Positions 24,822 through 34,397 are shown, counted from the first letter of the stretch. The stretch: DNA of 64,000 nucleotides from Flavobacterium sp. YJ01 (GCF_029320955.1 NZ_CP119757.1:434001-498000), one strand, 5' to 3'. Notes: generated from the sequence alone by a model not told the origin. Made by a program: numbers and translations.

Positions 24822-27800
24822 ATGCGTAAATTCTTTCTTTTTTTAATTCTTAGCATTTTTTCAATAAATTTTTCGAATGCTCAAGATTATTATTTCAAAC
24901 ATTTTCAGGTTGAAGAAGGACTTTCTAACAATACAGTTTTAACCTCAATACAAGATAATGACGGCTTTATGTGGTTCGGCACCAAAGATGGTTTGAACCG
25001 TTTTGATGGCTATCGTTTTAAAACTTACCGAAGCAATGGTGATCCGATTCATAGTTTAGGAAGCAATTATATTCAGTCTATGCATGAATATGATGATACT
25101 ATTTGGGTAGGAACTGATAAAGGTTTGTACCATTATGATAAAAAACAAGATCGTTTTACTGTTTTAAATGAAGCCATCAATGATCGTATAAATGACATCA
25201 ATCACGACCAAAAAGGCAACATTTGGTTTCTTTCTGGCAACATTTTGTATAAGTATGCACCAAAAAAGAAAGAAACAACCACTTTTAATACCAATAAATA
25301 TTTCCCTACAACTTCTATTGCGCGCGATCCAAAAGGCGAAATTTGGGCATCTTCATACAATAAAATCTATCATTATTCTGAAGAAAACCTTTCTTTCGAG
25401 AATTTTCCTTTAAATCCGCCAGCTAATAAAGCTAATTTTAGAATTACCATCATTTTTGTTATCGATAATGAAAATATTGCAATTGGAACCCAAGATCACG
25501 GAATTCTGGTTTATAATCGAAAAACAAAATTGACTAGCGAATTGAAATTTGATGTTAGAGAACCTGTTTTTGTACGTCAGTTTAAGAAAAGAGGAAATGA
25601 CGAACTCTGGATTGCAAGCGAATCTGGTGTTTATGTTTATAACCTGAAAACCAAAACTGCTGTTAATCTCACCAAAAATTACAATGATCCGTACGCCATT
25701 TCAGATAATGCCTCTTATTCTATTACAATTGATAAAGAAGACGGAATTTGGATTGGAACTTATTTTGGTGGAATCAATTATCATCAAAAACAATATACTC
25801 AGTTTAAGAAATATTTTCCGCAGAAAGGTCAAAACTCCATTAGCGGAAGCGCTGTCAGAGAAATTCATAAAGACGAACAAGGTGATTTATGGATTGGAAC
25901 TGAAGATGCTGGCGTAAATCGTTTTAATCCGAAAACGAAAAAATTTACTTCTTATTTGCCAAACGGAAGCAAAAGCGGCGTTTCTTACTATAATATTCAC
26001 GCTCTGCTTCCTAGAAAAGACAAAATCTGGGTTGGAACTTTTGAGCATGGCTTGGATGTTTTAGACAGAAATTCGGGCGCGGTTGTGAAACATTACAGCG
26101 CAAATGACCAAAGAAGCGGACTTCAGAGTAATTTTATTTTTTCTTTTTATGAAATGAAAAATAAAGATCTGATTGTTGTTACCACAAGAGGATTGTATCG
26201 TTATAACGAACAAGCTGATAATTTTGAGATTCTAAAATTCTTTCCAGAAACGTATCATTACACTAATTTTAAAGAAGATAGCGACGGAAATCTCTGGGCA
26301 GGAAGTTATCGCGACGGACTTTTATTTTACAATCCGAAAACAAAGAAAAAAGAAGTTTTTATTTATGATTATAAAAATCCGAAAAGTATTAGCAACAATA
26401 CAATTAATACCATTTTTGAAGATAGTTCTAATAATTTGTGGATTGCGACAGAAAATGGTTTAAATCTCGTAGATCGCAAAACACACGCTTTCAAAAAAAT
26501 CACAACCAACGACGGAATGCCAAGTAATGTTTTCTATTCTATTTTAGAAGACGATGCTAAAAATCTTTGGCTAACAACTTCTAAAGGTTTAGTAAAATTT
26601 GGTCCAGATCATAAAACGATTAAAATTTTTACAACAGCAAATGGGTTATTAAGCGATCAGTTTAATTACAATTCGGCTTTTGAAGACAAGAACGGCGATA
26701 TGTATTTTGGAAATCTGAACGGAATGATCAGTTTTAATCCGAAACATTTCAGCAAAAACAAATACACGCCTTTTATTTATATTACTAATCTTCAGATTAA
26801 TAATAAGGATATTGAAGTAAATAGTACCGACTCGCCTATTGAACAATCTATTTCTTTTCTTGACGAACTGGAATTAAACAATAGCCAGTCGTCGTTTAAT
26901 CTCGAATTTGCATCTTTAAATTTTACCGCTCCAGAATTGACCGAATATTGGTATCAATTAGAAAATGTTAATAATGACTGGGTTTATTTGGGCAGAAACA
27001 ATAAAGTTTTCTTTACCGAACTTGCGCCTGGAGATTATGTTTTTAAAGTAAAATCGCTGAATAGTTTTGGCGTATGGAGTAAAGAAGTGAAACTGAAAAT
27101 TCGAATTCTTCCGCCATTTTATGCCAGTACTTATGCGTATTTGCTGTATTTCTTATTAATCTGCGCTGGTTTTTACTACATCATTCGTTATTCTCAAAAT
27201 CTAACTCAGATTAAAAATAACCGAAAAATCAAGCATTTAAATGATGAAAAAGAAAAAGAAATCTATCAGGCAAAAATTGACTTTTTTACGAATGTAGCGC
27301 ACGAAATTAGAACACCTTTGACTTTGATTAAAGGTCCGCTTGAAAAACTTTTAGGTTTAAATCATGAATTGGAAGAAGTGCCACAGCATCTTTCTATTAT
27401 GAAGAAAAACACTTCTCGCCTTTTAAAACTGGTTAACGAATTACTGGATTTTAGAAAATCGGAAATTGGCGGTTTGAAACTGACTTTCGTCGAAGCGAAT
27501 ATTTCTTCAATGGTTCGAAATTTCCATTTGAGATTCAGCCAATTAATTGAAGAACGCGAACTTGAATTTAATTTAGAATTAGGAGAAAAAGACATTCACG
27601 CTTTTGTAGACAAAGAAGCTTTTAAAAAGATTTTGAGTAATTTGATTAATAACGCCATTAAATATTCGAACAAAAAAGTTTCGATTTCTTTATTTAGAGA
27701 TGAAAAGAAATTGACTTTGGTTGTAAAAAACGATGGGAAAATAATTCCTAATCATTTAAAAAATAAAATTTTTGAACCCTTTTTTAGAGTTGATGAAAAC

Positions 27801-28772
27801 AGCACCGCTTCTGGAACTGGAATTGGGCTTTCGCTCGCACATTCTTTGGCGCAATTGCACAACGGAAGTTTAGAATTAGTTGCCGATACTACTTATAATA
27901 TCTTTGAATTGGTTGTACCACTTCATCAGGAAGAAGAATTTATGTTTTATGCCGATTCTGAAAAAGAACAAACGGAAAATGAAACACCAAAAGAGCCTGT
28001 TGAAATTAAAAATGAAAAACCTCAGATTTTGGTTGTTGAAGACAATGAAGATCTTTTAAGTTTTATTACAACCGAATTGGCTTCGACTTACGCCATTTTA
28101 AAAGCAGAAAACGGCGAAGAAGCGCTGAAAATCATTCATAACGAAAATGTTCAATTGGTAATTTCTGACGTTACAATGCCTGTTATGGACGGAATTACGA
28201 TGTGTAAAAAGATTAAAACAAATCTAGAAACCAGTCATATTCCAGTAATTTTATTGACAGCTAAAAACTCCCTAAAATCACAAATTGACGGACTTGAAGT
28301 TGGTGCAGATGCTTATGTAGCCAAACCTTTTTCTATGGATTATTTAAAAGTGCAAGCCAATAATTTGATTGAAAATCGAAGACAAATCATGAATTATTAT
28401 GCAAGTTCTCCGCTTTCGCACATAAAAAGCATTGCACATAATAAAACTGACGAAAAATTCTTGAAAAAACTAGACGATGAAATCCTTAAAAACATTACAG
28501 ATCAAGACTTAAGCGTAGAATCTTTGGCAGAAATCATGAATATGAGCCGTTCGACTTTATACAGAAAAATTAAAGATATTACGAATTTGAGTCCGAACGA
28601 ATTGATTAACATAGTTAGACTTAAAAGAGCTGCTGAACTGTTATTAAACGAAAACTATAAAATGTACGAAATCGCAGAAATGGTTGGTTATAAATCGCAA
28701 ACGAGCTTTGGGCGAAATTTTCAAAAACATTTTAATATGTCGCCGTCTGAGTATATTCAGGCAAATCGTTAA
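24822..28772 (+). CDS. hybrid two-component system regulator of the glycan locus
   Basis: A 1316-residue one-protein signalling system. Order: signal peptide (1-20), about 14 Reg_prop-type propeller blades (25-690, repeated DNLWIGT/ENGLNRF motifs), Y_Y_Y domain (about 695-765), one membrane span (767-790), HisKA with phospho-accepting His827 in AHEIRTP, HATPase with NLINNAIKYS and GTGIGLSLAHSL, receiver with VVEDNE and phospho-acceptor Asp1116 in SDVTMP, and a C-terminal AraC helix-turn-helix (SVESLAEIMNMSRSTLYRKI ... MVGYKSQTSFGRNFQKHF). In Bacteroidota such proteins bind an oligosaccharide in the periplasm and activate the adjacent susCD operon. All key residues are present. Confidence 0.96.
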   Translation: MRKFFLFLILSIFSINFSNAQDYYFKHFQVEEGLSNNTVLTSIQDNDGFMWFGTKDGLNRFDGYRFKTYRSNGDPIHSLGSNYIQSMHEYDDTIWVGTDKGLYHYDKKQDRFTVLNEAINDRINDINHDQKGNIWFLSGNILYKYAPKKKETTTFNTNKYFPTTSIARDPKGEIWASSYNKIYHYSEENLSFENFPLNPPANKANFRITIIFVIDNENIAIGTQDHGILVYNRKTKLTSELKFDVREPVFVRQFKKRGNDELWIASESGVYVYNLKTKTAVNLTKNYNDPYAISDNASYSITIDKEDGIWIGTYFGGINYHQKQYTQFKKYFPQKGQNSISGSAVREIHKDEQGDLWIGTEDAGVNRFNPKTKKFTSYLPNGSKSGVSYYNIHALLPRKDKIWVGTFEHGLDVLDRNSGAVVKHYSANDQRSGLQSNFIFSFYEMKNKDLIVVTTRGLYRYNEQADNFEILKFFPETYHYTNFKEDSDGNLWAGSYRDGLLFYNPKTKKKEVFIYDYKNPKSISNNTINTIFEDSSNNLWIATENGLNLVDRKTHAFKKITTNDGMPSNVFYSILEDDAKNLWLTTSKGLVKFGPDHKTIKIFTTANGLLSDQFNYNSAFEDKNGDMYFGNLNGMISFNPKHFSKNKYTPFIYITNLQINNKDIEVNSTDSPIEQSISFLDELELNNSQSSFNLEFASLNFTAPELTEYWYQLENVNNDWVYLGRNNKVFFTELAPGDYVFKVKSLNSFGVWSKEVKLKIRILPPFYASTYAYLLYFLLICAGFYYIIRYSQNLTQIKNNRKIKHLNDEKEKEIYQAKIDFFTNVAHEIRTPLTLIKGPLEKLLGLNHELEEVPQHLSIMKKNTSRLLKLVNELLDFRKSEIGGLKLTFVEANISSMVRNFHLRFSQLIEERELEFNLELGEKDIHAFVDKEAFKKILSNLINNAIKYSNKKVSISLFRDEKKLTLVVKNDGKIIPNHLKNKIFEPFFRVDENSTASGTGIGLSLAHSLAQLHNGSLELVADTTYNIFELVVPLHQEEEFMFYADSEKEQTENETPKEPVEIKNEKPQILVVEDNEDLLSFITTELASTYAILKAENGEEALKIIHNENVQLVISDVTMPVMDGITMCKKIKTNLETSHIPVILLTAKNSLKSQIDGLEVGADAYVAKPFSMDYLKVQANNLIENRRQIMNYYASSPLSHIKSIAHNKTDEKFLKKLDDEILKNITDQDLSVESLAEIMNMSRSTLYRKIKDITNLSPNELINIVRLKRAAELLLNENYKMYEIAEMVGYKSQTSFGRNFQKHFNMSPSEYIQANR

Positions 28773-28778
28773 TTTGGT

Positions 28779-28831
28779 AATGTGTCAATTAGATAATTAG
28801 TCAATTTCTCTCATTATCTAATTGGCACATT
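28779..28831. repeat. 19-bp inverted repeat between converging genes
   Basis: AATGTGTCAATTAGATAAT (28779-28797) pairs with ATTATCTAATTGGCACATT (28813-28831) with one mismatch and a 15-base loop. It probably serves as a terminator for both converging genes. A related unit lies at 18613-18632. Confidence 0.8.
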
Positions 28832-28845
28832 TTCTCATTTTCTAA

Positions 28846-29553
28846 TTATTTAATTCCCAGCAACTGATACAATTCATCCTTTTTATTTAAAGCTGCAGAA
28901 ATAGTTTTCCCGTCAATTAATTCAATCATATTTCCGTTCAAACTTCGCACGGCTTCAAGATTTAGGATAAAAGAACGCTGAACGCGAAAGAACATTGGCA
29001 ATTTCAACACTTCTTCCATAGATTTTAAAGTACCTAAAGTAGTATATGAAGCGCCATTAATTACAAATTTCAAATAATCTCCTTGCGCTTCTACATAAAG
29101 AATTTCATTCAATAAAATCTTAATCAATTTTCCTTCTGATTTAATAAAAATACGATCCGAATTGATTTGATGAACCGAAGTTATTTTCTTTAACGAAAGA
29201 TATTCTTTGGCGCGATTTACGGCTTTTAGAAAACGATCAAAACGAACAGGTTTTAATAGATAATCTGACGCGCCTGTTTCAAATCCTTCTAAAGCAAAAT
29301 TTCTATGCGCTGTAATAAATATAATAACAGGCTGTTTTGTAAGCGATTGAGCCAATTCTAAACCAGTAAACTTTGGCATTTCGATATCACTGAAAACAAT
29401 GTCAATTTCATTTTCTTCCAAATAAACTAAAGCTTTTGCAGCTTCTCCAAAAGAAGCTTTTAATTCTAAAAACGGAACTTCGGCAATAAAAGATTCGATA
29501 ATATCTCTTGCAATCGGTTCGTCATCGACGATTAAGCATTTTAACTTTTCCAT
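28846..29553 (-). CDS. LytTR family response regulator
   Basis: A 235-residue response regulator. Receiver domain (1-120) has CLIVDDEPIA (acidic pair), the phospho-acceptor Asp in IVFSDIEMPKFTG, the conserved Thr in IIFITAHRNFA and Lys in DYLLKPVRFDRF. The C-terminal LytTR DNA-binding domain (about 135-235) shows DRIFIKSEGKLIKILLNEILYVEAQGDYLKFVI and FFRVQRSFILNLEAVRSL. Its start overlaps the kinase stop by one base (TAATG), so kinase and regulator are coupled. Targets are unknown. Confidence 0.95.
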   Translation of the reverse strand: MEKLKCLIVDDEPIARDIIESFIAEVPFLELKASFGEAAKALVYLEENEIDIVFSDIEMPKFTGLELAQSLTKQPVIIFITAHRNFALEGFETGASDYLLKPVRFDRFLKAVNRAKEYLSLKKITSVHQINSDRIFIKSEGKLIKILLNEILYVEAQGDYLKFVINGASYTTLGTLKSMEEVLKLPMFFRVQRSFILNLEAVRSLNGNMIELIDGKTISAALNKKDELYQLLGIK

Positions 29554-30713
29554 TATTTTCTTAAAACAAGTTTTAAATCGACTATAAATGAGTTTTCCAA
29601 TCTTTTAATTTCAAATTCATATTGATTTGGATATAGCAATTCTAAACGTTTACGCGCGTTCTCGATTCCTATTCCACCAAAACTAGACTCATTTGCCCTT
29701 TCTTCCAAATCATTTTCTAAACTAAACCAAAAAGTATTATTTTCAATTTTAATGTTTAGTTTTATAAAGGAATTTTTGCTTTTTAAACCATATTTAAAAG
29801 CATTTTCAATGAAAGTAAAAGTCAGTAATGGCGCAACAAAATGTCCGGCTGTTTGCCCTTCAATATGAACTTGAATATCTGTTTTTTCATCATAACGCAT
29901 TTTTTCTAAAGCGATATAATTTTTAATGAAATCCAATTCTTTTTCTAAACGAACAATTTCTGTATTCGATTCGTAAAGCGTATAACTCATAATATCAGAA
30001 AGATTCAGGATTATTTCTGGAGCCAAATTGTCTTTTCGAACTGTCAATCCATAAAGATTATTCAAAGTATTAAACAAAAAATGCGGATTTAATTGTGCTT
30101 TTAGAAAGTCTTTTTCGATCTGAATATTTTGAATTTCTAAAGCCGTTTTTTCTCTTTCAATCTGAAATTTTTTATGGTAAAGTTTTGCAATTTCAACCAG
30201 AATCTTAGCAAAACAAAAAGGAGAAAGAAGCGAAATAATTATAATAGTCTGAGAAAGCATTCTTTTGGGTTCTACTGCTTCTAAGAAAGTTTGATCTGCA
30301 CTCATTTTAATGACGCCTTTTAATTCTCCAAAATTTACTTCAAAACCTAAAGCATAGTAAAACAGTGAGATAAAATAAGTAACCGCCATCCATACAAAAA
30401 TTGAAAAAGGAAAAAGAAGCACTAAAAAAACTATGTTTTTGGTTTTATTTCCCGAAAAAATCTTGGGAAGCAACAAATAAAAAATCATGTAGAACACCGT
30501 AATATTTACAATCGTCATTCTTAAAGTTAGCAAAACTGCATCTAAGCAAACTAACTTATAACCAATAACGTAACTTAAAAAAAGTAATATTGAAAACCCA
30601 AACCACATTAAGACATGCAGTAAGATTCGATTTGTTTTATTAAAAAAATGATCAAAATTGAGTGAGGCAATTTTATCTAAAAAATATCCAGAAGTTGATG
30701 TGGTATTTGGCAT
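29553..30713 (-). CDS. LytS/YehU-type sensor histidine kinase
   Basis: A 386-residue membrane kinase with four or so hydrophobic segments between about 35 and 190, a short coiled-coil, and the His_kinase domain with the phospho-accepting His in FLKAQLNPHFLFNTLNNLYGL (around 205-225). The ATP-binding part shows LLTFTFIENAFKYGLK (N box) and GGIGIENARKRLELLYP (G box). It has no extra sensory domain. It partners the LytTR regulator directly downstream. A minus-strand TATATTTG (30738-30745) lies 25 bases upstream as a -7 candidate. Confidence 0.94.
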   Translation of the reverse strand: MPNTTSTSGYFLDKIASLNFDHFFNKTNRILLHVLMWFGFSILLFLSYVIGYKLVCLDAVLLTLRMTIVNITVFYMIFYLLLPKIFSGNKTKNIVFLVLLFPFSIFVWMAVTYFISLFYYALGFEVNFGELKGVIKMSADQTFLEAVEPKRMLSQTIIIISLLSPFCFAKILVEIAKLYHKKFQIEREKTALEIQNIQIEKDFLKAQLNPHFLFNTLNNLYGLTVRKDNLAPEIILNLSDIMSYTLYESNTEIVRLEKELDFIKNYIALEKMRYDEKTDIQVHIEGQTAGHFVAPLLTFTFIENAFKYGLKSKNSFIKLNIKIENNTFWFSLENDLEERANESSFGGIGIENARKRLELLYPNQYEFEIKRLENSFIVDLKLVLRK

Positions 30714-30737
30714 GTATTATAGAGGGTAAAGCAGTTT

Positions 30738-30745
30738 CAAATATA
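30738..30745 (-). promoter_or_regulatory. -7 element candidate for the LytS/LytTR operon
   Basis: TATATTTG on the minus strand 25 bases upstream of the kinase start. No TTG at the right distance. Confidence 0.4.
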
Positions 30746-30763
30746 ACTTTAATTTGACAAGTT

Positions 30764-31501
30764 TTATAAAATTCTAATAATCGCGTTGATTAAATTAATC
30801 GTGTTATGGCCTAGAATAGAATAAATAAGATTTCCCGAAAACTGTCTCAAAACACCAACACTCAATGACGATATTAAGGTCAAATAAATCATTGTTAGAA
30901 TGTCAAATTTTAAATGAAAATCCTGATCTAAAATCGCTCCGTGAGAAACTCCAAATAAAATGGTAACGATTACAAAAGACCAACCAAATTGAACACCGCG
31001 ATAGTTCCATTTTGGCGCAAAAGCTTTATCTAAAAGCCATAAACAGATTCCTCTAAAAAGAATTTCTTCTGTTAAACCTGGCATTGTCGCCTGAAAAAGA
31101 AAAGTTTCTAAATCGAATGCTCCGCCTTTTGGAAATAAGATTAATTTGAAAATAATATCAAACAAAGTAAATCCGCAGAAAACCAGCAAACCGAATTTTA
31201 ATTGTTTTCTTGAATTGGTTTTAGCAGTAAATCCGATTTTGATTCTTTCTTCTTTTGAAACTGAAAAAATAATGCTTAATCCTAGAATTAAACTTAAAAA
31301 TTTTCCAGCCCAATTGAACTTTAAACCTAAAAAATCTAGATTAATAATTTGTTTTCCTAAAGCTTGAAAAAACACATCGACAAGAAAATAAAGAATAAAA
31401 AAGGCTAAATATTTAAAGTTTGTTTTTTCTGTTTTAAAATGAGCAATAATGATGAAAGGAGCAATTAATAAGATCCAAAGAAGTGGCGTAAATAGTGACA
31501 T
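30764..31501 (-). CDS. CPBP family intramembrane metalloprotease
   Basis: A 245-residue membrane protein (start ATG 31501; a longer frame adds 11 charged residues that do not look like part of the first span). It has about seven hydrophobic spans. Active-site motifs of the CPBP/Abi group are seen: EEILFRG (EExxxR, around residue 140), FGVSHGAI with His, and GHNTINLIN near the C-terminus. Members cleave membrane-embedded or prenylated substrates, and some protect against bacteriocins. The substrate here is unknown. It lies just upstream of the LytS gene on the same strand. Confidence 0.9.
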   Translation of the reverse strand: MSLFTPLLWILLIAPFIIIAHFKTEKTNFKYLAFFILYFLVDVFFQALGKQIINLDFLGLKFNWAGKFLSLILGLSIIFSVSKEERIKIGFTAKTNSRKQLKFGLLVFCGFTLFDIIFKLILFPKGGAFDLETFLFQATMPGLTEEILFRGICLWLLDKAFAPKWNYRGVQFGWSFVIVTILFGVSHGAILDQDFHLKFDILTMIYLTLISSLSVGVLRQFSGNLIYSILGHNTINLINAIIRIL

Positions 31502-31824
31502 AATTTTGATTTTTAAAGTTTTAATTTGAATCAAAAGTATATCGAGTGTAAATAAATTAAAATTGTTGTCGGTAGAACAAACAATCTGTTCGGTGAAAAT
31601 GTGATTTTATCCGATTAAGCTTTTTTTGTAACGCAAAGATCGCGAAGGTTTTTCGCAAAGAATTAAAGTTTTTTCTAAGCTTTACATTTTATTTTTAAGT
31701 TCTCAAAGAATTATACTTTGAATAAACTTGAAACCTGAAACTTGAAACAGATATAATATTTTTAAACAACAAAAGCTCTAAATCGAAACTTAGAGCTTTT
31801 ATTTTTTATAAAGTGACTTTTAAT
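31502..31824. other. gap with CGCAAAG repeat and terminator
   Basis: No gene in this 323-base gap. It holds an AACGCAAAGATCGCGAAGG / TTTTTCGCAAAGAATTAAAG unit (31630-31670) of the same family as repeats at 15.0 and 57.2 kb, a GAAACTTGAAAC stutter (31728-31747), and the terminator at 31771-31808. Confidence 0.6.
31771..31808. terminator. terminator after the DoxX-like gene
   Basis: AAAAGCTCTAA pairs perfectly with TTAGAGCTTTT around an 8-base loop, with T-rich sequence on both outer sides. It lies just downstream of the minus-strand DoxX-like gene. Confidence 0.8.
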
Positions 31825-32211
31825 TTAATCCCACTTATTTGCTTTAGAAACCGCATATTTCCCAGCTCCTGTAAAAAACAAAGCAAGAGCACCAAAAAGG
31901 TAAAGTGCCAATAATTCTAAAGCATAACCTCCGTGCTCGCTGATTGTGAAAATTTCTTGAGCGTGCGCGGTAGCAACTGCCACAATACAAGTTACAGCAA
32001 GAAGAACTGCGGCAATTCTAGTTCTAAATCCGATTAGAATAGCAATTGGCGCTAAAACTTCACCGATGTAAACTGCATATCCAAATGCGCCCATGTTTTC
32101 TACAAGGAACGAAATTCCGTGAATCAATTTAGAAACACCATGAAAAAGCATTAATCCACCAGTGCTTATGCGCAAAAGCAATAATCCGAGGTCTGTGTTT
32201 TTTAAAATCAT
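31825..32211 (-). CDS. DoxX family membrane protein
   Basis: A 128-residue protein with four hydrophobic spans; ATG 32211 is preferred because the upstream in-frame Met adds a polar stretch. The opening NTDLGLLLLRISTGGLMLFHGVSKLIHG, then GAFGYAVYIGEVLAPIAILIGFRTRIAAVLLA and GGYALELLALYLFGALALFFTGAGKYAVS, are the DoxX pattern. Members are poorly understood and some partner thiosulfate or respiratory enzymes. A 23-bp Fur-like inverted repeat lies about 90 bases upstream, suggesting metal control. Confidence 0.9.
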   Translation of the reverse strand: MILKNTDLGLLLLRISTGGLMLFHGVSKLIHGISFLVENMGAFGYAVYIGEVLAPIAILIGFRTRIAAVLLAVTCIVAVATAHAQEIFTISEHGGYALELLALYLFGALALFFTGAGKYAVSKANKWD

Positions 32212-32299
32212 AAATAAATGTTTGTTTAGGTTAAAATTTAAATACAAATTTGGCTTGTAAGGCGACTAAAATACAAAAATTTGTTTTCCTAAAATAATA

Positions 32300-32322
32300 T
32301 TATTTAAAATTATTCTAAATAA
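32300..32322. promoter_or_regulatory. 23-bp Fur-like inverted repeat
   Basis: TTATTTAAAAT, one T, then ATTCTAAATAA: an 11-1-11 inverted repeat with a single mismatch. Its right half-site (ATTCTAAATAA, reverse complement TTATTTAGAAT) recurs at 41808-41830 and 57543-57565. It lies upstream of the minus-strand DoxX gene. The AATnATT core resembles Fur boxes; the regulator is inferred. Confidence 0.6.
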
Positions 32323-32356
32323 CCTTTCCTAAGCTATCACATTAGCATTTATTAGC

Positions 32357-33370
32357 TTAAAATTTTATTGCAATCTTTCCAATTGTTCTTCCAGATTCTA
32401 AGAGTTCGTGTGCTTTTTTAAGATTTTCGGCCGTAAATCCATCAAATGTTGTGTTTAAAGTCGTTTTCAGAATTCCATCATCAAGCAAATCAGCTACAAT
32501 ATTTAAAATGTTATGTTGTTCGACCATATCTTCTGTCTGATACATAGATCGAGTATACATCAATTCCCAAGAGAAAGAAACACTTTTACTTTTAAGTTTT
32601 GTTAATGCAACAGGATCGCTACTTCCTGTAATTGAAGCAATATGTCCTTGTGGTTTAATCAATTCTACCATTGTATCCCAATAGGCATTGGTATCTACAA
32701 AATCTAAAATAAAGTCAACATACTCAAAACCAGCTTCACGAACTGAAGAAACCAAATCTTTGTGGTCTACTACAAAATCGGCTCCTTGTTTTTTGCACCA
32801 ATCAATTGTTTCAGAACGCGACGCTGTTGCAATAACAGTTAAACCCGCTATTTTCTTAGCCAATTGAATCGCAATAGAACCTACTCCTCCTGCTCCTCCA
32901 ATAATTAAAATTGATTTTCCTTTGTCTTTTTCAGCACTAATTCTGATTCTGTCAAATAAAATTTCCCAAGCTGTTAAAGCTGTTAACGGAATCACAGCAG
33001 CTTCTTCAACGCTTAAAGATTTTGGTTTTCTGCCAACAATTCTTTCGTCAATAATCTGATATTCAGCATTACTTCCTTGTTTGGTAATATCTCCTGCATA
33101 ATATACAGGATCACCTACTTCGAATAGAGTTACGTCTTGTCCTACGGCTTGTACAATTCCAACAGCATCCCAACCAATAATTTTTGGTGTTTCTAAAACG
33201 GTATCTTTTGCACTGTTCTGGCGAATCTTAAAATCGACTGGATTTACTGAAATCGCATCAATTTTCACTAATAAATCGTGAGGTCCAGGTATTGGTTTTG
33301 CGGCTTCAAATTCGATAAAACTTTCTGGGTTTTCTATAGGTAATGAGGTTTTAAATCCTATTGCTTTCAT
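32357..33370 (-). CDS. zinc-type alcohol dehydrogenase family oxidoreductase (quinone reductase-like)
   Basis: A 337-residue medium-chain dehydrogenase/reductase; ATG 33370 (MKAIGFKTSLPI) is the usual family start. It has the GroES-like substrate domain (HDLLVKIDAISVNPVDFKIRQ), the Rossmann motif ILIIGGAGGVGSIAIQLAKKI (about 155-175) and the TASRSETIDWCKKQGADFVVDH segment for NADPH. Catalytic-zinc Cys/His ligands of true alcohol dehydrogenases are missing, so it is closer to the zinc-free quinone/enone reductases. Role: reduction of quinones or unsaturated carbonyls. Confidence 0.92.
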   Translation of the reverse strand: MKAIGFKTSLPIENPESFIEFEAAKPIPGPHDLLVKIDAISVNPVDFKIRQNSAKDTVLETPKIIGWDAVGIVQAVGQDVTLFEVGDPVYYAGDITKQGSNAEYQIIDERIVGRKPKSLSVEEAAVIPLTALTAWEILFDRIRISAEKDKGKSILIIGGAGGVGSIAIQLAKKIAGLTVIATASRSETIDWCKKQGADFVVDHKDLVSSVREAGFEYVDFILDFVDTNAYWDTMVELIKPQGHIASITGSSDPVALTKLKSKSVSFSWELMYTRSMYQTEDMVEQHNILNIVADLLDDGILKTTLNTTFDGFTAENLKKAHELLESGRTIGKIAIKF

Positions 33371-33509
33371 GTTTAAAAATTTTGGTTTAAAATATACTAA
33401 CAAAGATACAAGCTGTTTCAATTTTGGAATTGGTATATTTTTATACTATATCGGTAAAAATTCAGCATTTTTTTAAAGCTTCTAAGATTCTAAGTTGTGG
33501 AGCTTTTTA

Positions 33510-33605
33510 TTTCACGCAGATTTGGCAGATTTAAGCGGATTTCAATAGATTTATTAATTTTAAATCTTAGAAAATCTGCTAAAATCTTTTTCAATCTGCG
33601 TGAAA
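33510..33605. repeat. inverted repeat with TTTCACGCAGATT arms
   Basis: TTTCACGCAGATT (33510-33522) and AATCTGCGTGAAA (33593-33605) are exact complements. Internal AGATTTAAGCGGATTT and AAATCTGCTAAAATC copies make it a stack of degenerate units. Confidence 0.8.
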
Positions 33606-33618
33606 ATATATTTATAAG

Positions 33619-33626
33619 TAAATTTG
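33619..33626 (+). promoter_or_regulatory. -7 element candidate for the GNAT gene
   Basis: TAAATTTG, a full match to TAnnTTTG, 18 bases before the ATG. No TTG at the right distance. Confidence 0.4.
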
Positions 33627-33643
33627 TTTAAAATAAAATTATA

Positions 33644-34204
33644 ATGAATATCAGAAAAGCCACAATATCCGATTCAAAACAAATTGCTCCTATATTATTA
33701 TTAGCAATGGAAGATATCATTTATAAATTTATAGCGAAAGAAGATTACGCTTCCGCGAAAGACTTTCTGGAACATTTTATCGAAAGAGAAAACAATCAAT
33801 ATTCGTATCAAAATTGCTTTGTCGCCGAAGAAAATAATGAAATTATTGGTGCTGTAAACATTTATAAAGGTGCAGATATAGAAGCATTACGAAATCCGAT
33901 AATTGAATTTGTGAGGGAAAATTATAATCCAGCATTTGATCCTGAATTTGAAACAAAGGACGGAGAATATTATATCGATTCTCTAGGCGTAAATCCAAAC
34001 CATCAAGGAAAAGGTATTGGTTCAAAATTACTTTTATTTCTAATTGATGAATTTGTCCATAAAAATAAACAGACGTTGGGATTATTGGTTGAAGAAGATA
34101 ATCCACTGGCAAAAAACCTTTATTTAAAACTCGGATTCAATGTAGTTGGAGAAAAAACTCTGGTCGGAAAAAAATTGGATCATCTTCAAATAAGTCCCAA
34201 ATAA
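33644..34204 (+). CDS. GNAT family N-acetyltransferase
   Basis: A 186-residue acetyltransferase. The GNAT fold is clear from the N-terminal MNIRKATISDSKQIAPILLLAM, the core strand CFVAEENNEIIGAVNIY, and the acetyl-CoA phosphate loop YYIDSLGVNPNHQGKGIGSKLLLFLIDEF (HQGKGIG, about 120-127), followed by GLLVEEDNPLAKNLYLKLGFNVVGE. All expected parts are present. Substrate unknown. It is followed after about 190 bases by a DoxX gene on the same strand. Confidence 0.93.
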   Translation: MNIRKATISDSKQIAPILLLAMEDIIYKFIAKEDYASAKDFLEHFIERENNQYSYQNCFVAEENNEIIGAVNIYKGADIEALRNPIIEFVRENYNPAFDPEFETKDGEYYIDSLGVNPNHQGKGIGSKLLLFLIDEFVHKNKQTLGLLVEEDNPLAKNLYLKLGFNVVGEKTLVGKKLDHLQISPK

Positions 34205-34397
34205 CGAATCATGAAATATAATTTGAAGGCATTCAAAAAACAGATTAAATAGTTTTTGTCGACTTTTTAAGCATTTTATCGATAATTTAAAACAATTTGA
34301 TCTTGATTCTGTCGTTATTACAAAATGACCGGACGATTTTTCTTTATTTTCCAAAAAGAATTCGTTTAATACATCGAAATAAAAATTAATATTTAGA

